Positions 4,696 to 13,884 of a DNA stretch of 21,498 nucleotides are shown piece after piece; within the stretch, counting starts at the first letter, position 1, and every line of letters starts with the position of its first letter. The notes beneath the pieces were generated by a model. That model was not told the DNA's origin. It did not search any database and saw nothing but the letters and a program-made list of their open reading frames with translations. Source of the DNA: a virus; the IMG/VR virus record IMGVR_UViG_3300030333_001527, positions 9,666-31,163 of that record; one strand, written 5' to 3'. The position numbers were made by a program, and so were the translations under genes.

Positions 4696-6018
4696 GTGGG
4701 AACTAAAAAGATATCTCAGTTAGAAACAATCTCAGATGCTAACCTGTCTGGAGAAGCAATTCTTCCAGTTGTTGTTTCTGACCCATTGATTCCTAACCGA
4801 AAAGCAAAAGTAAATCAACTCTTTAAAGGTGTTGCTCAGGGTACTAAAGATGCTCCTGGTATATCCTTTGATTTGGACAGAGATACTGGATTCTATCAAA
4901 CTGCCTATGACCAATTAGGGATGACCTTTGGTGATGGTGGTTTTTATATGTCTCGTATATTAAATGCGTCGGAATATTCTTCACTGTATATTACGGCACT
5001 TGATGATACTGCGGACAATGCTGATATAGTATTCGCACCTAAAGGCACAGGAGCAGTTAAAGTAACTGGTCAATTTGTTATGGCAGATGGATCTTTCGTA
5101 TTGGAAGATGCTCAAGGTCCGAAAGCACGATTTGAGGTAAGTAACGTTGGTACTGGTACTAATACCAGAATTATGACACTACCTGCTATTACTTCTGGTA
5201 ATGGCACAGTTTTAGTTGGTGATGATACACAACAGACACTAAGGAATAAGACTATCCTCATTGACGAGGATAATTTTGTTATTACAGATAATACTGAAGA
5301 AGCAATTTTCCAGATTAACTGGGCAATTACTTCTGCTACTAGAAGGTCATACTTCTTACCTGATGGTGGTACTGTAACAACTACTTCTGAACCTACTGCT
5401 ACTTCATCCACATTATTAGATACAAAAGCAGAGCAAACAGTATTAAGTAAAACACTTGTTAATCTTAAACTTGCTGCTGACGCTGAGACAGCAACAAACT
5501 ATGCTATCTGGAATACGTCTGCATTAACAGCAAACAGGACAATCACAATGCCTGACCTTGCTATTACCTTAGTAGGTACTGATGCAACTCAGGTTCTTCA
5601 AAACAAGAGTGTTGAGACTCTTATTTTACAAGACCCAACGACGACAACGAAGAAGATAACATTCAGTGTTGCAAATCAAAACTCATTATCTAATGAAACA
5701 TTTCAATTCCCACCTACAAACAATCTAAATAACTCAGGTGGAATGAATACAATAGTCTCGGCACTAGCAAGTCAAGACTTATATAATAAGACACATTATG
5801 CACCTGTCTTCAAACAGACTGGTAACATAATCGGTCAAGCGACTTTAGATGTAAGCAATCTCACTGGTCCAAGAACTATTAAGTTTCCTGATGCTGATGC
5901 TACACTACTGTCCACTGAAAACGTAACTCTTGAAGATGTTACGTTTGGTGCTGGTATTGGTGCTGCTAACTTAACAGGTCGCACTAGGCAACAACAATTT
6001 TTCTACGCAGGATCATAA
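4696..6018 (+). CDS. Repeat-containing virion/fibre protein, 440 aa
   Basis: The gene starts with GTG (4696); no ATG gives the conserved N terminus (M)GTKKISQLETISDANL, a typical opening of cyanophage fibre/structural proteins. After an N-terminal globular region (residues ~1-125, with FDLDRDTGFYQTAYDQLG), about five degenerate units follow at roughly 158-187, 216-255, 280-306, 334-366 and 393-417. Each is built on R(T/I)I.(M/L)P followed by (T)LVG....Q.L.NKT. Such repeats form the beta-rich shaft of phage fibres. A role as an adhesin or baseplate-attached fibre is inferred from composition and from the late promoter just upstream. It ends 12 nt before the next gene. Confidence 0.75.
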   Translation: MGTKKISQLETISDANLSGEAILPVVVSDPLIPNRKAKVNQLFKGVAQGTKDAPGISFDLDRDTGFYQTAYDQLGMTFGDGGFYMSRILNASEYSSLYITALDDTADNADIVFAPKGTGAVKVTGQFVMADGSFVLEDAQGPKARFEVSNVGTGTNTRIMTLPAITSGNGTVLVGDDTQQTLRNKTILIDEDNFVITDNTEEAIFQINWAITSATRRSYFLPDGGTVTTTSEPTATSSTLLDTKAEQTVLSKTLVNLKLAADAETATNYAIWNTSALTANRTITMPDLAITLVGTDATQVLQNKSVETLILQDPTTTTKKITFSVANQNSLSNETFQFPPTNNLNNSGGMNTIVSALASQDLYNKTHYAPVFKQTGNIIGQATLDVSNLTGPRTIKFPDADATLLSTENVTLEDVTFGAGIGAANLTGRTRQQQFFYAGS

Positions 6019-6030
6019 ACATTAAAACTC

Positions 6031-7512
6031 ATGGCAAATCAAGGAATACTTGCACAGAATAAACAGGGGAACAGCAACGCTGTGCTGTATGAATGTGACG
6101 TTTCAACTTCTGCTTCTGCTGCATTAACAATCGCCAACGATGGCACAGGTGCAGCATATAATGTTGCCATAAAAGATTATGACCAAGATCTCGCTGTTGG
6201 AGCATCTACTTACTTGCTTCATAAGGGAGATATTATTACAGGATATAGATTTACAGTTGGAACAGCAATTACAACTGCTGCTGGTTTAACTGGAGGAACA
6301 CTCCTCACAAACATGACGAATGAAAAGACTGCTAAGTTTGAGTCTTTCTATACTCCAGATTATACGGAGATATTCGTTAAATCAGTATTGATTCGTGCAA
6401 TAACACTTGAATCAACTACTGGTACATTTGCAGTTGGAGAAACTTTAACAGAAGGGTCTGGTGGTAACACTGCTGTTTCAACCATCTACGCAACAACTTC
6501 TGGGTCTGGTAGCACAATAGTTTACGTTGGTCCTACAACTCTTTCTGGATCAGCAAATGAATATGCTGCTGGTGATAGTGTTACATCAAGTGGTGGTGCA
6601 ACAGGTACTATTTCTACTGGTGGTATTGCTACTGGAGTAAACAGTTTTGTATTCTCTACAACAACTGCTGGTGGTACTTACGACATGTATAAGGGCACAA
6701 CCTTTACACAGTTTGGAGACAGGACTTATCGTTTTAATGTTGCTGACGCATCAATGGCATCGAAAGATTTCCATGTATCTGTAACAGTTAATGGTGAGTG
6801 GGGACCTGATGGTACTGCTGGTAACTCTGATGATGGCACAGAATATACTACTGGTAAGACAACAAACGGTACACCAGGAAATGCTGGAGCATATGTCCAG
6901 TATGACTGGTCTGCGAATGCGTCACCTCCATCCAATATGTACTTCTATGAAGGTACTACTGGTACTGCTGCTAACTCAAGTTATGGTGGTAGTGACCGTC
7001 TAATTACCATTAGTGCAACCTATGAATATACTTCTTTCTGGGTATATGATATTGAAGGGTCATGGACAAACTCTACTGACACATTTACATTCAATGGTGT
7101 AACTTATACTGTTACTGGTCAAACAACCTCAGCATATGGTTATGTCAGAGATTATACAGGCACATCTTTGAAAGTCATTAAGGGTAAAAACTCTGCTGAC
7201 TTTACTACAAGTCATACTTTCTTAGATAATCCTAAACTTGGTACTGCGACTCGTACAACTTGTACAATATCCAGTATTACTACAGCAACAACTGCTGTAG
7301 AAGATAAGCATTGGATTGCTGTTGGGGTAGCACTCGGCAATAATGCGATTGCTAAAATCAATCAACTTGTTATTGGACCTGGCGAGAGACTTATTATTAA
7401 GAATGCAACTGCTAACAACGTTGCTACTCTTGTTGGATTTGAGGATGCTTCAACTGCATTCGTAACTAGAAACTTCGATCCTAATGCAACCGTCGCTGGT
7501 GGCAGTGGTTGA
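6031..7512 (+). CDS. Virion structural protein (fibre/baseplate-associated), 493 aa
   Basis: The product is Thr/Gly/Ser/Ala-rich with little charge and mainly beta character. It starts MANQGILAQNKQGNSNAVLY and has recurring GG(T/N)T and STTSG stretches in the middle (residues ~120-220), then a segment with several aromatic residues (YVQYDWSANASPPSNMYFYE). The C-terminal ~70 residues (VGVALGNNAIAKINQLVIGP onward) look like a compact globular end. No enzyme motif is present. Composition, length and position between two fibre-type genes indicate a virion component. The conserved pairing with the 1317-aa protein is, as far as I know, typical of T4-like cyanophages. Confidence 0.75.
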   Translation: MANQGILAQNKQGNSNAVLYECDVSTSASAALTIANDGTGAAYNVAIKDYDQDLAVGASTYLLHKGDIITGYRFTVGTAITTAAGLTGGTLLTNMTNEKTAKFESFYTPDYTEIFVKSVLIRAITLESTTGTFAVGETLTEGSGGNTAVSTIYATTSGSGSTIVYVGPTTLSGSANEYAAGDSVTSSGGATGTISTGGIATGVNSFVFSTTTAGGTYDMYKGTTFTQFGDRTYRFNVADASMASKDFHVSVTVNGEWGPDGTAGNSDDGTEYTTGKTTNGTPGNAGAYVQYDWSANASPPSNMYFYEGTTGTAANSSYGGSDRLITISATYEYTSFWVYDIEGSWTNSTDTFTFNGVTYTVTGQTTSAYGYVRDYTGTSLKVIKGKNSADFTTSHTFLDNPKLGTATRTTCTISSITTATTAVEDKHWIAVGVALGNNAIAKINQLVIGPGERLIIKNATANNVATLVGFEDASTAFVTRNFDPNATVAGGSG

Positions 7513-7518
7513 TGACCA

Positions 7519-7526
7519 AATAAATA
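7519..7526 (+). promoter_or_regulatory. Late promoter box AATAAATA
   Basis: The box lies in the 33-nt gap between the 493-aa and 1317-aa genes, 19 nt before the ATG at 7546. Confidence 0.65.
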
Positions 7527-7545
7527 ACTAGAAAGTAAATAGGAA

Positions 7546-10500
7546 ATGTCCCTAACTAGACTAAAGAATATTATTACGTCCCGCACGGGACGTATTATTT
7601 ACGTCAACCCTGATGACTTCGATGCCTCTGATGCTATTGATAATAGGGGTAACTCGGCGTTGCGTCCTTTTAAATCATTACAAAGGGCATTTCTTGAGGT
7701 AGCAAGATTTTCATATAGAGTAGGTTTAAGTAATGACGAGTTTGATGCTTTCAGCATCATGCTTTATCCTGCTGAGTATCAGATTGATAACAGACCAGGA
7801 GATGTTTTATACACAAACGTTGCTCCTATTGATGCTAACTCTAACTTAGACTTAACGTCACCAAATAACGTATTATATAAGTATAACTCTTGTGAAGGAG
7901 GAGTTATAGTCCCAAGAGGTTGTTCAGTCATTGGTACTGACCTCAGACGTACTAAGATTATTCCTAAGTATGTCCCATATCCTACAACATTACCTGCTCA
8001 AGGTATTAACACAGAAGCACAGATTCCACCTCGGACAGCAATTTTCAAGGTAACTGGTGGTACTTACTTCTGGCAATTCTCATTCTTTGATGGTGCTGAG
8101 GAAGGTGTATATTTCAAACCTGACTCTGTAAGCACATTAGCACCTAAGTATTCACACCATAGACTCACATGTTTTGAGTTTGCAGATGGTTTGAATACAC
8201 TATCAACACTTATTTCTGGTGGTACTGTACCTAACGCAGATTACTCTGCTGTACCTAACATACTAGAGAGAACAGACTTAGAAATATACTATCAGAAAGT
8301 ATCTAAAGCATTCGCAACAATTCCTGATACCTCTGGAGACCCATCAACTGACCAAATTCAGGCAAGGGTTGAGGAAAACAGAATCGTTGGTCCGATTTCT
8401 GATGAATATCGTATCCTACAAATTACAAGGAATGGACAAACCGCAACAGCAGTTACGGTTGATGAATTCGACAACCCACGAGACCACGGATTCTCTGTTG
8501 GTGTTAACATTAACATCTCTGGTGTTACTGGATCAACTGGTCCACAATCGGAAGTCGATGCTTCGTTGTATAACGGCAGTTTCACCGTCACATCAGCATC
8601 AGGTAATGTATTTACTTATCAGATGCAGGGAGAACCTACTGGAAACGCAGTAGGTACTAACATAACAGTTAAGACTGAGATTGATACTGTTGACTCAGCA
8701 TCACCATACGCATTCAACCTATCACTAAGAAGTGTGTGGGGTATGAATGGAATGCACGCTGATGGTAGCAAGGCAACTGGTTTCAAATCAATGGTTGTTG
8801 CTCAGTTTACTGGACTATCACTACAGAAAGATGATAGAGCATTCGTTAGATATAACGCATCAACTGGTAACTATGATGTAGCAACTGCTGGAGATGGTGC
8901 TCACCTAGACGGTTTCGCTGAATACCGTAAAGGATGGGGACACAGACACATCATGGCATCTAATGATGCTTTCATTCAGGCAGTTTCTGTTTTCGCTGTT
9001 GGATTCCAAGGTCACTTCACTGCTGAAAGTGGTGGTGACATGTCGATTACTAACTCTAACAGTAACTTTGGTAGCACTGCACTTAGGTCTGCTGGATTTA
9101 AAGCAAAAGCATTCTCTAAAGATAAGGCAGGAACAATATCTCACGTTGTACCACCTAAAGCACTTGATGTTATTTCAACAACTGCTACTGGTGCAAACGC
9201 AACAAATACAATCACACTCGCAAACGATGGTTCAATTGAGGGTGTGCTTCAAGGTATGAATGTTACTGGCACCAATATTGCTGCTAGTACAACAGTAGGT
9301 AGTGTCAATACATCCACAAGGGTAGTTACACTTACTAATAATAATACTGGAGTGGTTAATGGTAACGTCATCTTTGGTGATGAAGTATCAGTTAACTGGG
9401 TTAACATTGACATTCCAAGAACCAAAACAATTAATGCTGCATTAGCAGGACAGGGTGGTACACCAGGAACTAGATTATATCTCTATGGATATACAGTTGA
9501 AGCATCTCCACCAACAAATAGAGTTCAGGGTTATACGATTGGTGCTAGACAAGATGGTACTGGAAACAGTGCTATAGCAGATAAACTAAACTGCTTACTT
9601 GTTGCTCAAGGTGCTAACGTAGCAACCACTCACTCTGCAAGTATTTCACCTTATGGTCCAAGTGTATCTGGTAAAGATGCTGGTACTGCTGGATCACCAT
9701 TACAATATGATAGTGCGACTTATACAATCAACGGCGTTGTTAGTGTTGGTGGTTGGTATCTATCGGTATCTGCTACAAACAACGGTATCTATACAACACT
9801 TTCTACTAATACTACTTACAACACTGTTAACTTCACTCCTACTACATTCCTTAAGCGTATCCCAGATAGTAGAGACTTGGCAGACAGGACATATCGTGTT
9901 CGCTATGTTATAGACAAGGATAAGACTAATCCATTACCAAGAGATCCTATCTCTGGTTATGTATTACAACCACTTAATAGTGATACTACATCTTATAAGT
10001 TAAACAGATCATTCTATGTTTATGATATAGAAACTGTCCAGAAGTTTGAAAGAGGTGTTAATGATGGTATATACTACTTGACCTTATTATGTGCAAGTAT
10101 TGCTCCATCAACTGCTAACTTCAATGACAGAAAATTCTCACAAAACGTCAATGAGGTTTATCCTACGTTTGATAGAGATAACCCCCTTGCTGACCCTGGT
10201 GCTGCTGTGTCTGTTGCCGATAACCAAGTTATTGGACTGGTAAATGCAACTGATGGTGCTTCACCTACACCTAATTTGGATCCAAAACTGTCTATTACTA
10301 AGGAAGCAACTCAATTCCTACTAGCAGATACAGGATGGACTCAACCAGGTACAACTCCCAACTATGATTCGGTCAACGCAAGATTGTCTAGTGTTTCTCT
10401 CACTGCTCGTGCTGGTGATGAAGAAACCAGAAAGATTAATATTCGAGAGAATAATGATGGAACGGTCGCACCCATCCCTTGTGAATTACGACGACACTCT

Positions 10501-11499
10501 ATACTTAGATCTGGTAACCATACATTTGAATATCTTGGTTTCGGTCCTGGTAACTACTCAACTGCATTCCCTCAGACACAAGTAGAAACCCTAACTCAAA
10601 ATCAGGTTAGATATTCACAGAGTATTAAAGAAGAAGCAGGTGTTGCTTTCTACTCTGGACTTAACTCAAATGGTGACCTATTCATTGGTAACCAAGTTAT
10701 CAACCCTGTTACAGGTCAGATAACAAACGAAGATATTGCACAGTTGAATGTTGTTGGTGAAGAAAACACAACCATTGAAACATTCTCTGAATTGGTTTTA
10801 ACTGATAAACTCACTGTAATTGGTGGAGCATCTAACCAGTTAGAATCTATCTTTGCTGGTCCTGTTACATTCCAAGGTCTAACAACCTTTACGAATAACA
10901 TTCAAGCGAAGAAAATTTCATACTATAACCAAGATGGAACAGTTATCAAGCAAACATTACTTGCACCAGAAGATGCAAATGGACTACCTGACTTCTCTAA
11001 CATCACTGGTTATCCTACTCCTGCTGATGGAGACCTAGTTTATAACATTAACTGGACTCCAGGTAAATCTCTTGGTTGGATTTACTATAACCAAGTATGG
11101 AAGGAGTTTGGTCTAACTGATACTGGTATTATTGATATTGCTACCTTTAGTAATACTCAGAATATGGGTATTGGTACTGCTGCTGTTTCAGGATATAGAA
11201 TGAATGTCCTAGGTAGTGTTAAGATTGATGGCGACTTAGTTGTAACTGGTCGAGGTGGTGTTGCTGCTGATAAGTATATTACTAAGACATATACTGGTAA
11301 TGGTAGTACATTAACATTCCCAATTTCTACATATAGTGGAGGTATCGCACACATTGATGACTCTGTTTTAGTTACACTAAATGGTGTTGTCCAGATAGCA
11401 GGTACTAACTATACTGTAGACGCAAACGGAGCAAACGTAGTCTTTACTGATGCACCACTTGCATCTGATACAGTCCACATTAAAGAGTTCCCCATCTAA
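7546..11499 (+). CDS. Large tail-fibre/baseplate structural protein, 1317 aa
   Basis: This is the longest gene in the window. The N-terminal ~110 residues (GRIIYVNPDDFDASDAIDNR, then RPFKSLQRAFLEVARFSYR and a later FSIMLYPAEY) resemble the opening of pectate-lyase-fold beta-helix fibre proteins, where a 'parameters fill a list of items' helix precedes the first coils. A long, low-charge, beta-rich body follows. The last ~70 residues (TFPIS..., VLVTLNGVVQIAGTNYTV, FTDAPLASDTVHI) match the short 'LNGV.Q..G.DYTV...F..AP..GD' adhesin module common at the ends of phage tail proteins. It lies downstream of its own late box. I believe it is a major structural protein conserved in T4-like cyanophages. 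The exact location on the virion is not known. Confidence 0.8.
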   Translation: MSLTRLKNIITSRTGRIIYVNPDDFDASDAIDNRGNSALRPFKSLQRAFLEVARFSYRVGLSNDEFDAFSIMLYPAEYQIDNRPGDVLYTNVAPIDANSNLDLTSPNNVLYKYNSCEGGVIVPRGCSVIGTDLRRTKIIPKYVPYPTTLPAQGINTEAQIPPRTAIFKVTGGTYFWQFSFFDGAEEGVYFKPDSVSTLAPKYSHHRLTCFEFADGLNTLSTLISGGTVPNADYSAVPNILERTDLEIYYQKVSKAFATIPDTSGDPSTDQIQARVEENRIVGPISDEYRILQITRNGQTATAVTVDEFDNPRDHGFSVGVNINISGVTGSTGPQSEVDASLYNGSFTVTSASGNVFTYQMQGEPTGNAVGTNITVKTEIDTVDSASPYAFNLSLRSVWGMNGMHADGSKATGFKSMVVAQFTGLSLQKDDRAFVRYNASTGNYDVATAGDGAHLDGFAEYRKGWGHRHIMASNDAFIQAVSVFAVGFQGHFTAESGGDMSITNSNSNFGSTALRSAGFKAKAFSKDKAGTISHVVPPKALDVISTTATGANATNTITLANDGSIEGVLQGMNVTGTNIAASTTVGSVNTSTRVVTLTNNNTGVVNGNVIFGDEVSVNWVNIDIPRTKTINAALAGQGGTPGTRLYLYGYTVEASPPTNRVQGYTIGARQDGTGNSAIADKLNCLLVAQGANVATTHSASISPYGPSVSGKDAGTAGSPLQYDSATYTINGVVSVGGWYLSVSATNNGIYTTLSTNTTYNTVNFTPTTFLKRIPDSRDLADRTYRVRYVIDKDKTNPLPRDPISGYVLQPLNSDTTSYKLNRSFYVYDIETVQKFERGVNDGIYYLTLLCASIAPSTANFNDRKFSQNVNEVYPTFDRDNPLADPGAAVSVADNQVIGLVNATDGASPTPNLDPKLSITKEATQFLLADTGWTQPGTTPNYDSVNARLSSVSLTARAGDEETRKINIRENNDGTVAPIPCELRRHSILRSGNHTFEYLGFGPGNYSTAFPQTQVETLTQNQVRYSQSIKEEAGVAFYSGLNSNGDLFIGNQVINPVTGQITNEDIAQLNVVGEENTTIETFSELVLTDKLTVIGGASNQLESIFAGPVTFQGLTTFTNNIQAKKISYYNQDGTVIKQTLLAPEDANGLPDFSNITGYPTPADGDLVYNINWTPGKSLGWIYYNQVWKEFGLTDTGIIDIATFSNTQNMGIGTAAVSGYRMNVLGSVKIDGDLVVTGRGGVAADKYITKTYTGNGSTLTFPISTYSGGIAHIDDSVLVTLNGVVQIAGTNYTVDANGANVVFTDAPLASDTVHIKEFPI
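7575..7594 (+). repeat. GC-rich hairpin in the 5' coding region of the 1317-aa gene
   Basis: TACGTCCCG (7575-7583) and CGGGACGTA (7586-7594) form a perfect 9-bp inverted repeat around two bases. In RNA the two innermost pairs would open. It lies about 30 nt into the gene and stands out in an AT-rich sequence. Confidence 0.6.
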
Positions 11500-11508
11500 T
11501 AAAGTATC

Positions 11509-11931
11509 ATGGCAATTACCCAGATTAGTGGGAATCAGATTTCCACTAGCACTCAAGCAATTATAACAACATTAAGTTTCCTCAATGCAAATAGTGTATT
11601 GAGGATTCCTGCTGGTAGCACAGCAAACAGACCTACTGGTGTTAGTGTAGGTACAATAAGATTTAACACAGACAATGATGCTGCTGAGATATACAAGGCA
11701 GATGATGGTACTGGAAGTGCTGGTTGGGCATCAATCTCTGGTGGTGGTCCTGCTGTAGGGACAGATAGTGTTATTAGAACAAATGCAGCAACAATAGCAG
11801 AGAATATTACAATTGGACCCACAGCAAACGGGGACGCAAAATTTACTAACGGGATGAGTGCTGGACCGATAGCAATTAACAACGGTTTCACAGTCACCAT
11901 TGAAAATAACGCAGCATGGAGCATTAGATGA
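11509..11931 (+). CDS. Short fibre-type protein with neck module, 140 aa
   Basis: It begins MAITQISGNQISTSTQAIIT, a typical cyanophage fibre start. Residues ~36-76 hold the module G(S/T)TA.RP.G...G.IRFNT....EIY....W that recurs in the fibre genes downstream. The C-terminal half (TIAENITIGPTANGDAKFTN) is beta-rich. There is no enzymatic motif. It starts 9 nt after the 1317-aa gene and ends in ATGA overlap with the next gene. It may be a small fibre subunit or a connector, by inference. Confidence 0.75.
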   Translation: MAITQISGNQISTSTQAIITTLSFLNANSVLRIPAGSTANRPTGVSVGTIRFNTDNDAAEIYKADDGTGSAGWASISGGGPAVGTDSVIRTNAATIAENITIGPTANGDAKFTNGMSAGPIAINNGFTVTIENNAAWSIR

Positions 11932-12203
11932 ATAGTAAGTTGAATGTTGGTAATATTGAAGGGTTATCACCTAACTTTACTGTCAAACTAAAGGCAGAGG
12001 CAGATATGATATTCAAGGGTGATAGTCAGTTACTTATGAACCAAACATCACACTTAGCATTACCTGCTGGTAGTGACGCACAGTTTGATACTTCTAATCA
12101 ATCTTATGCACCTAGACGAGGTTATAGAAACGGACAGTTGCGTTTTAATACAAGTAATGGTAAACTACAGATTTACAATGATGGTCGGTGGACCAGTGGA
12201 TAA
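11928..12203 (+). CDS. Short fibre-type protein, 91 aa
   Basis: ATGA overlap with the previous gene. The N-terminal part (MNSKLNVGNIEGLSPNFTVK) is strand-rich. The last 30 residues contain a shortened neck module, G.LRFNTSNGKLQIYNDGRW, and the protein ends directly after it. This could be a fibre that has lost its head domain or a free-standing neck subunit. A frameshifted continuation of the upstream gene is unlikely because the N terminus looks like a genuine start. Confidence 0.7.
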   Translation: MNSKLNVGNIEGLSPNFTVKLKAEADMIFKGDSQLLMNQTSHLALPAGSDAQFDTSNQSYAPRRGYRNGQLRFNTSNGKLQIYNDGRWTSG

Positions 12204-12205
12204 CT

Positions 12206-12829
12206 ATGGGTTTTACAAAAGATGGACAGGATCCTAGGATCCTAGATGTGACACATCATGATAATTTTATCTCTGAATATAAAACTAATCTTCGAGGAGA
12301 TAATTTAATTGAGTATTACAATTTTATAAGAGGACAAGGTAAGGCATTCGATAGAACTGCTGGTCAGAACGGTGCTGTTACTGACCAGCAGATTTTTGTA
12401 CATGAGTTACCACCTGACTATTGGCATGATAATCTATCAAGGTCAGTCTATAGAGCATGGAACTTCTTAACAGAAGATGCTTTAAATGATTATGGTAAGA
12501 AATATGATGTGTTGGTTGGAAGAAAATTCCAGCATACGATGTGCAAACTACAAAGAACTGAACCTGGACAAGGGTTTCATAACTGGCATTATGAATGCAC
12601 ACCATCAACACCTTATAGACTTCTAACTACTCAGTTATACATCAATGATGACTATGAGGGTGGTGAAACTGAATTTCTATATCAACACGTAAGAATTAAA
12701 CCTGAAGAAGGAAAATTCACTATATGTCCTACAGCATGGACACATGCACACAGAGGTAATCCACCTTTAAATGGGACAAAATATATTGCTACTGCATGGG
12801 TTGAAGAGTTTCCTTTCTTTGGACAATAA
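12206..12829 (+). CDS. 2-oxoglutarate/Fe(II)-dependent oxygenase (prolyl-4-hydroxylase-like), HxE variant, 207 aa
   Basis: ATG 12206 lies 2 nt after the previous stop; an in-frame GTG at 12188 is less likely. The C-terminal half has the double-stranded beta-helix signature of the family. The first iron ligands appear as H128-Y-E130 in GFHNWHYE (Glu in place of the usual Asp), the conserved YINDDYEGGETEF strand follows at 145-157, the distal ligand is H182 (HRGNPP), and K192 is in the 2OG-carboxylate position (NGTKY). Enzymes of this type hydroxylate proline or other residues, or small molecules, using O2 and 2-oxoglutarate. They are common in T4-like cyanophages but their substrates are mostly unknown. 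Lying between fibre genes suggests a virion or host-surface substrate, as inference. Confidence 0.8.
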   Translation: MGFTKDGQDPRILDVTHHDNFISEYKTNLRGDNLIEYYNFIRGQGKAFDRTAGQNGAVTDQQIFVHELPPDYWHDNLSRSVYRAWNFLTEDALNDYGKKYDVLVGRKFQHTMCKLQRTEPGQGFHNWHYECTPSTPYRLLTTQLYINDDYEGGETEFLYQHVRIKPEEGKFTICPTAWTHAHRGNPPLNGTKYIATAWVEEFPFFGQ

Positions 12830-12832
12830 ATA
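12826..12832 (+). promoter_or_regulatory. Late promoter box ATAAATA
   Basis: The box contains the stop codon (TAA 12827-12829) of the oxygenase gene and lies 18 nt before the ATG of the next fibre gene (12851). Confidence 0.7.
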
Positions 12833-12850
12833 GAAGAAAATACTAATGGC

Positions 12851-13882
12851 ATGAGCACGCTAACAGTTGCACATTTAGCAGGTACTGCTGCTACAATCAG
12901 TCAGACAAACATACCAGCAGGTCATACTTTAGACATCGAAGGTAATGTTTATCATGATGGGACTGGAGCGTTGCGTTTGCCTACAGGGACAACTGCTCAG
13001 AGACCAGGCAGTCCACAAGCAGGTTATATACGTTGGAATACAGATACATCAGCAGTAGAAGTATATACAGGTAGTACTTGGAAAATGTACTCTGCTGAGA
13101 ATGGTAGTAGTGGATCACCATTTACATCATTAGCAAATGTAACTACTGCTGATCCTACTCCTGGATTCTATTACGTTAACTTTGATGGTGGTGGAAATGA
13201 AGAGATGTATCTCTTCAAAGATAGTAATAACAAGTGGTGGGCAGGTGTAGCATCTATTACAGATACTACTAACCATGGTTCATATACTGGTGGTAGTGAT
13301 AGTTGGTATGGTAACTGGTCTAATACAACAACATTTGGATCAGGCACAGGATTTATGGGTCAAGACTTTAAGTCAAGACATTACCATAACTGGACAGTTA
13401 ATGATGTATTGATAATGCAGGGATGGTCAACATCTGGTGATCCTTATTCATTATCAACTGAAGTTGCATATATTAATGGAGTTTTCACCAATAGAGGTGG
13501 AAACATGAAAGAGATGTTTGAAGACCATATTGGATTAGGTAACCACGGAAATATTGGTGGTACACAGATAGGTGGTATGACTTTCTTAAAAGGAAGTGCA
13601 AACAACTCAGATAATAGATATAGAGGTAGTAGTGCTGGTGAATTGAATCCCAACAACACTTGGCACGTTTCTCCTGCAAACTGCGAAAACTATACTATGA
13701 GTATGATTAATGCTCTAGGTTGTGCATCTAATGGATGTAACGTTGAGCACCATTGTTGGGTTGGTAACACTGGTAATAACTATTCAAACCAAAACTTCCC
13801 AGAACCTAACTGGTCTGGTAGTTGGGGTATTAATAACCCTGGCAGTCAAAACTGGATGTATTGGTTATTCTTCTACGCATAA
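12851..13882 (+). CDS. Tail fibre/adhesin with neck module and fibrinogen-like head, 343 aa
   Basis: Residues 1-45 are a short N-terminal attachment region. Residues 46-77 are the neck module (GTTAQRPGSPQAGYIRWNT, then VEVYTGSTW). From about residue 100 the head begins with DPTPGFYYVNFDGGGNEEMY, which has the 'G.Y.(V/I)....G....(Y/M)' opening of fibrinogen-like domains. It continues as a Gly/Asn/Trp-rich region with several cysteines (CENYTMSMINALGCASNGC, then HHCW). Such heads are used by phage and bacterial lectins to bind glycans. The receptor-binding role is inferred from position and architecture. It ends 2 nt before the next, related gene. Confidence 0.75.
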   Translation: MSTLTVAHLAGTAATISQTNIPAGHTLDIEGNVYHDGTGALRLPTGTTAQRPGSPQAGYIRWNTDTSAVEVYTGSTWKMYSAENGSSGSPFTSLANVTTADPTPGFYYVNFDGGGNEEMYLFKDSNNKWWAGVASITDTTNHGSYTGGSDSWYGNWSNTTTFGSGTGFMGQDFKSRHYHNWTVNDVLIMQGWSTSGDPYSLSTEVAYINGVFTNRGGNMKEMFEDHIGLGNHGNIGGTQIGGMTFLKGSANNSDNRYRGSSAGELNPNNTWHVSPANCENYTMSMINALGCASNGCNVEHHCWVGNTGNNYSNQNFPEPNWSGSWGINNPGSQNWMYWLFFYA

Positions 13883-13884
13883 CG

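Noticed and set aside
5112-5411. Minus-strand frame of 99 codons
   Set aside because: It is the shadow of the repeat-containing fibre gene; no start signal.
5727-5733. CTAAATA inside the 440-aa gene
   Set aside because: It is internal to coding sequence with no downstream gene start.
11553-11924. Minus-strand frame of 123 codons
   Set aside because: It is opposite a fibre-type gene with a clear neck module and is hydrophobic only because the Thr/Ala/Asn codons are read in reverse.
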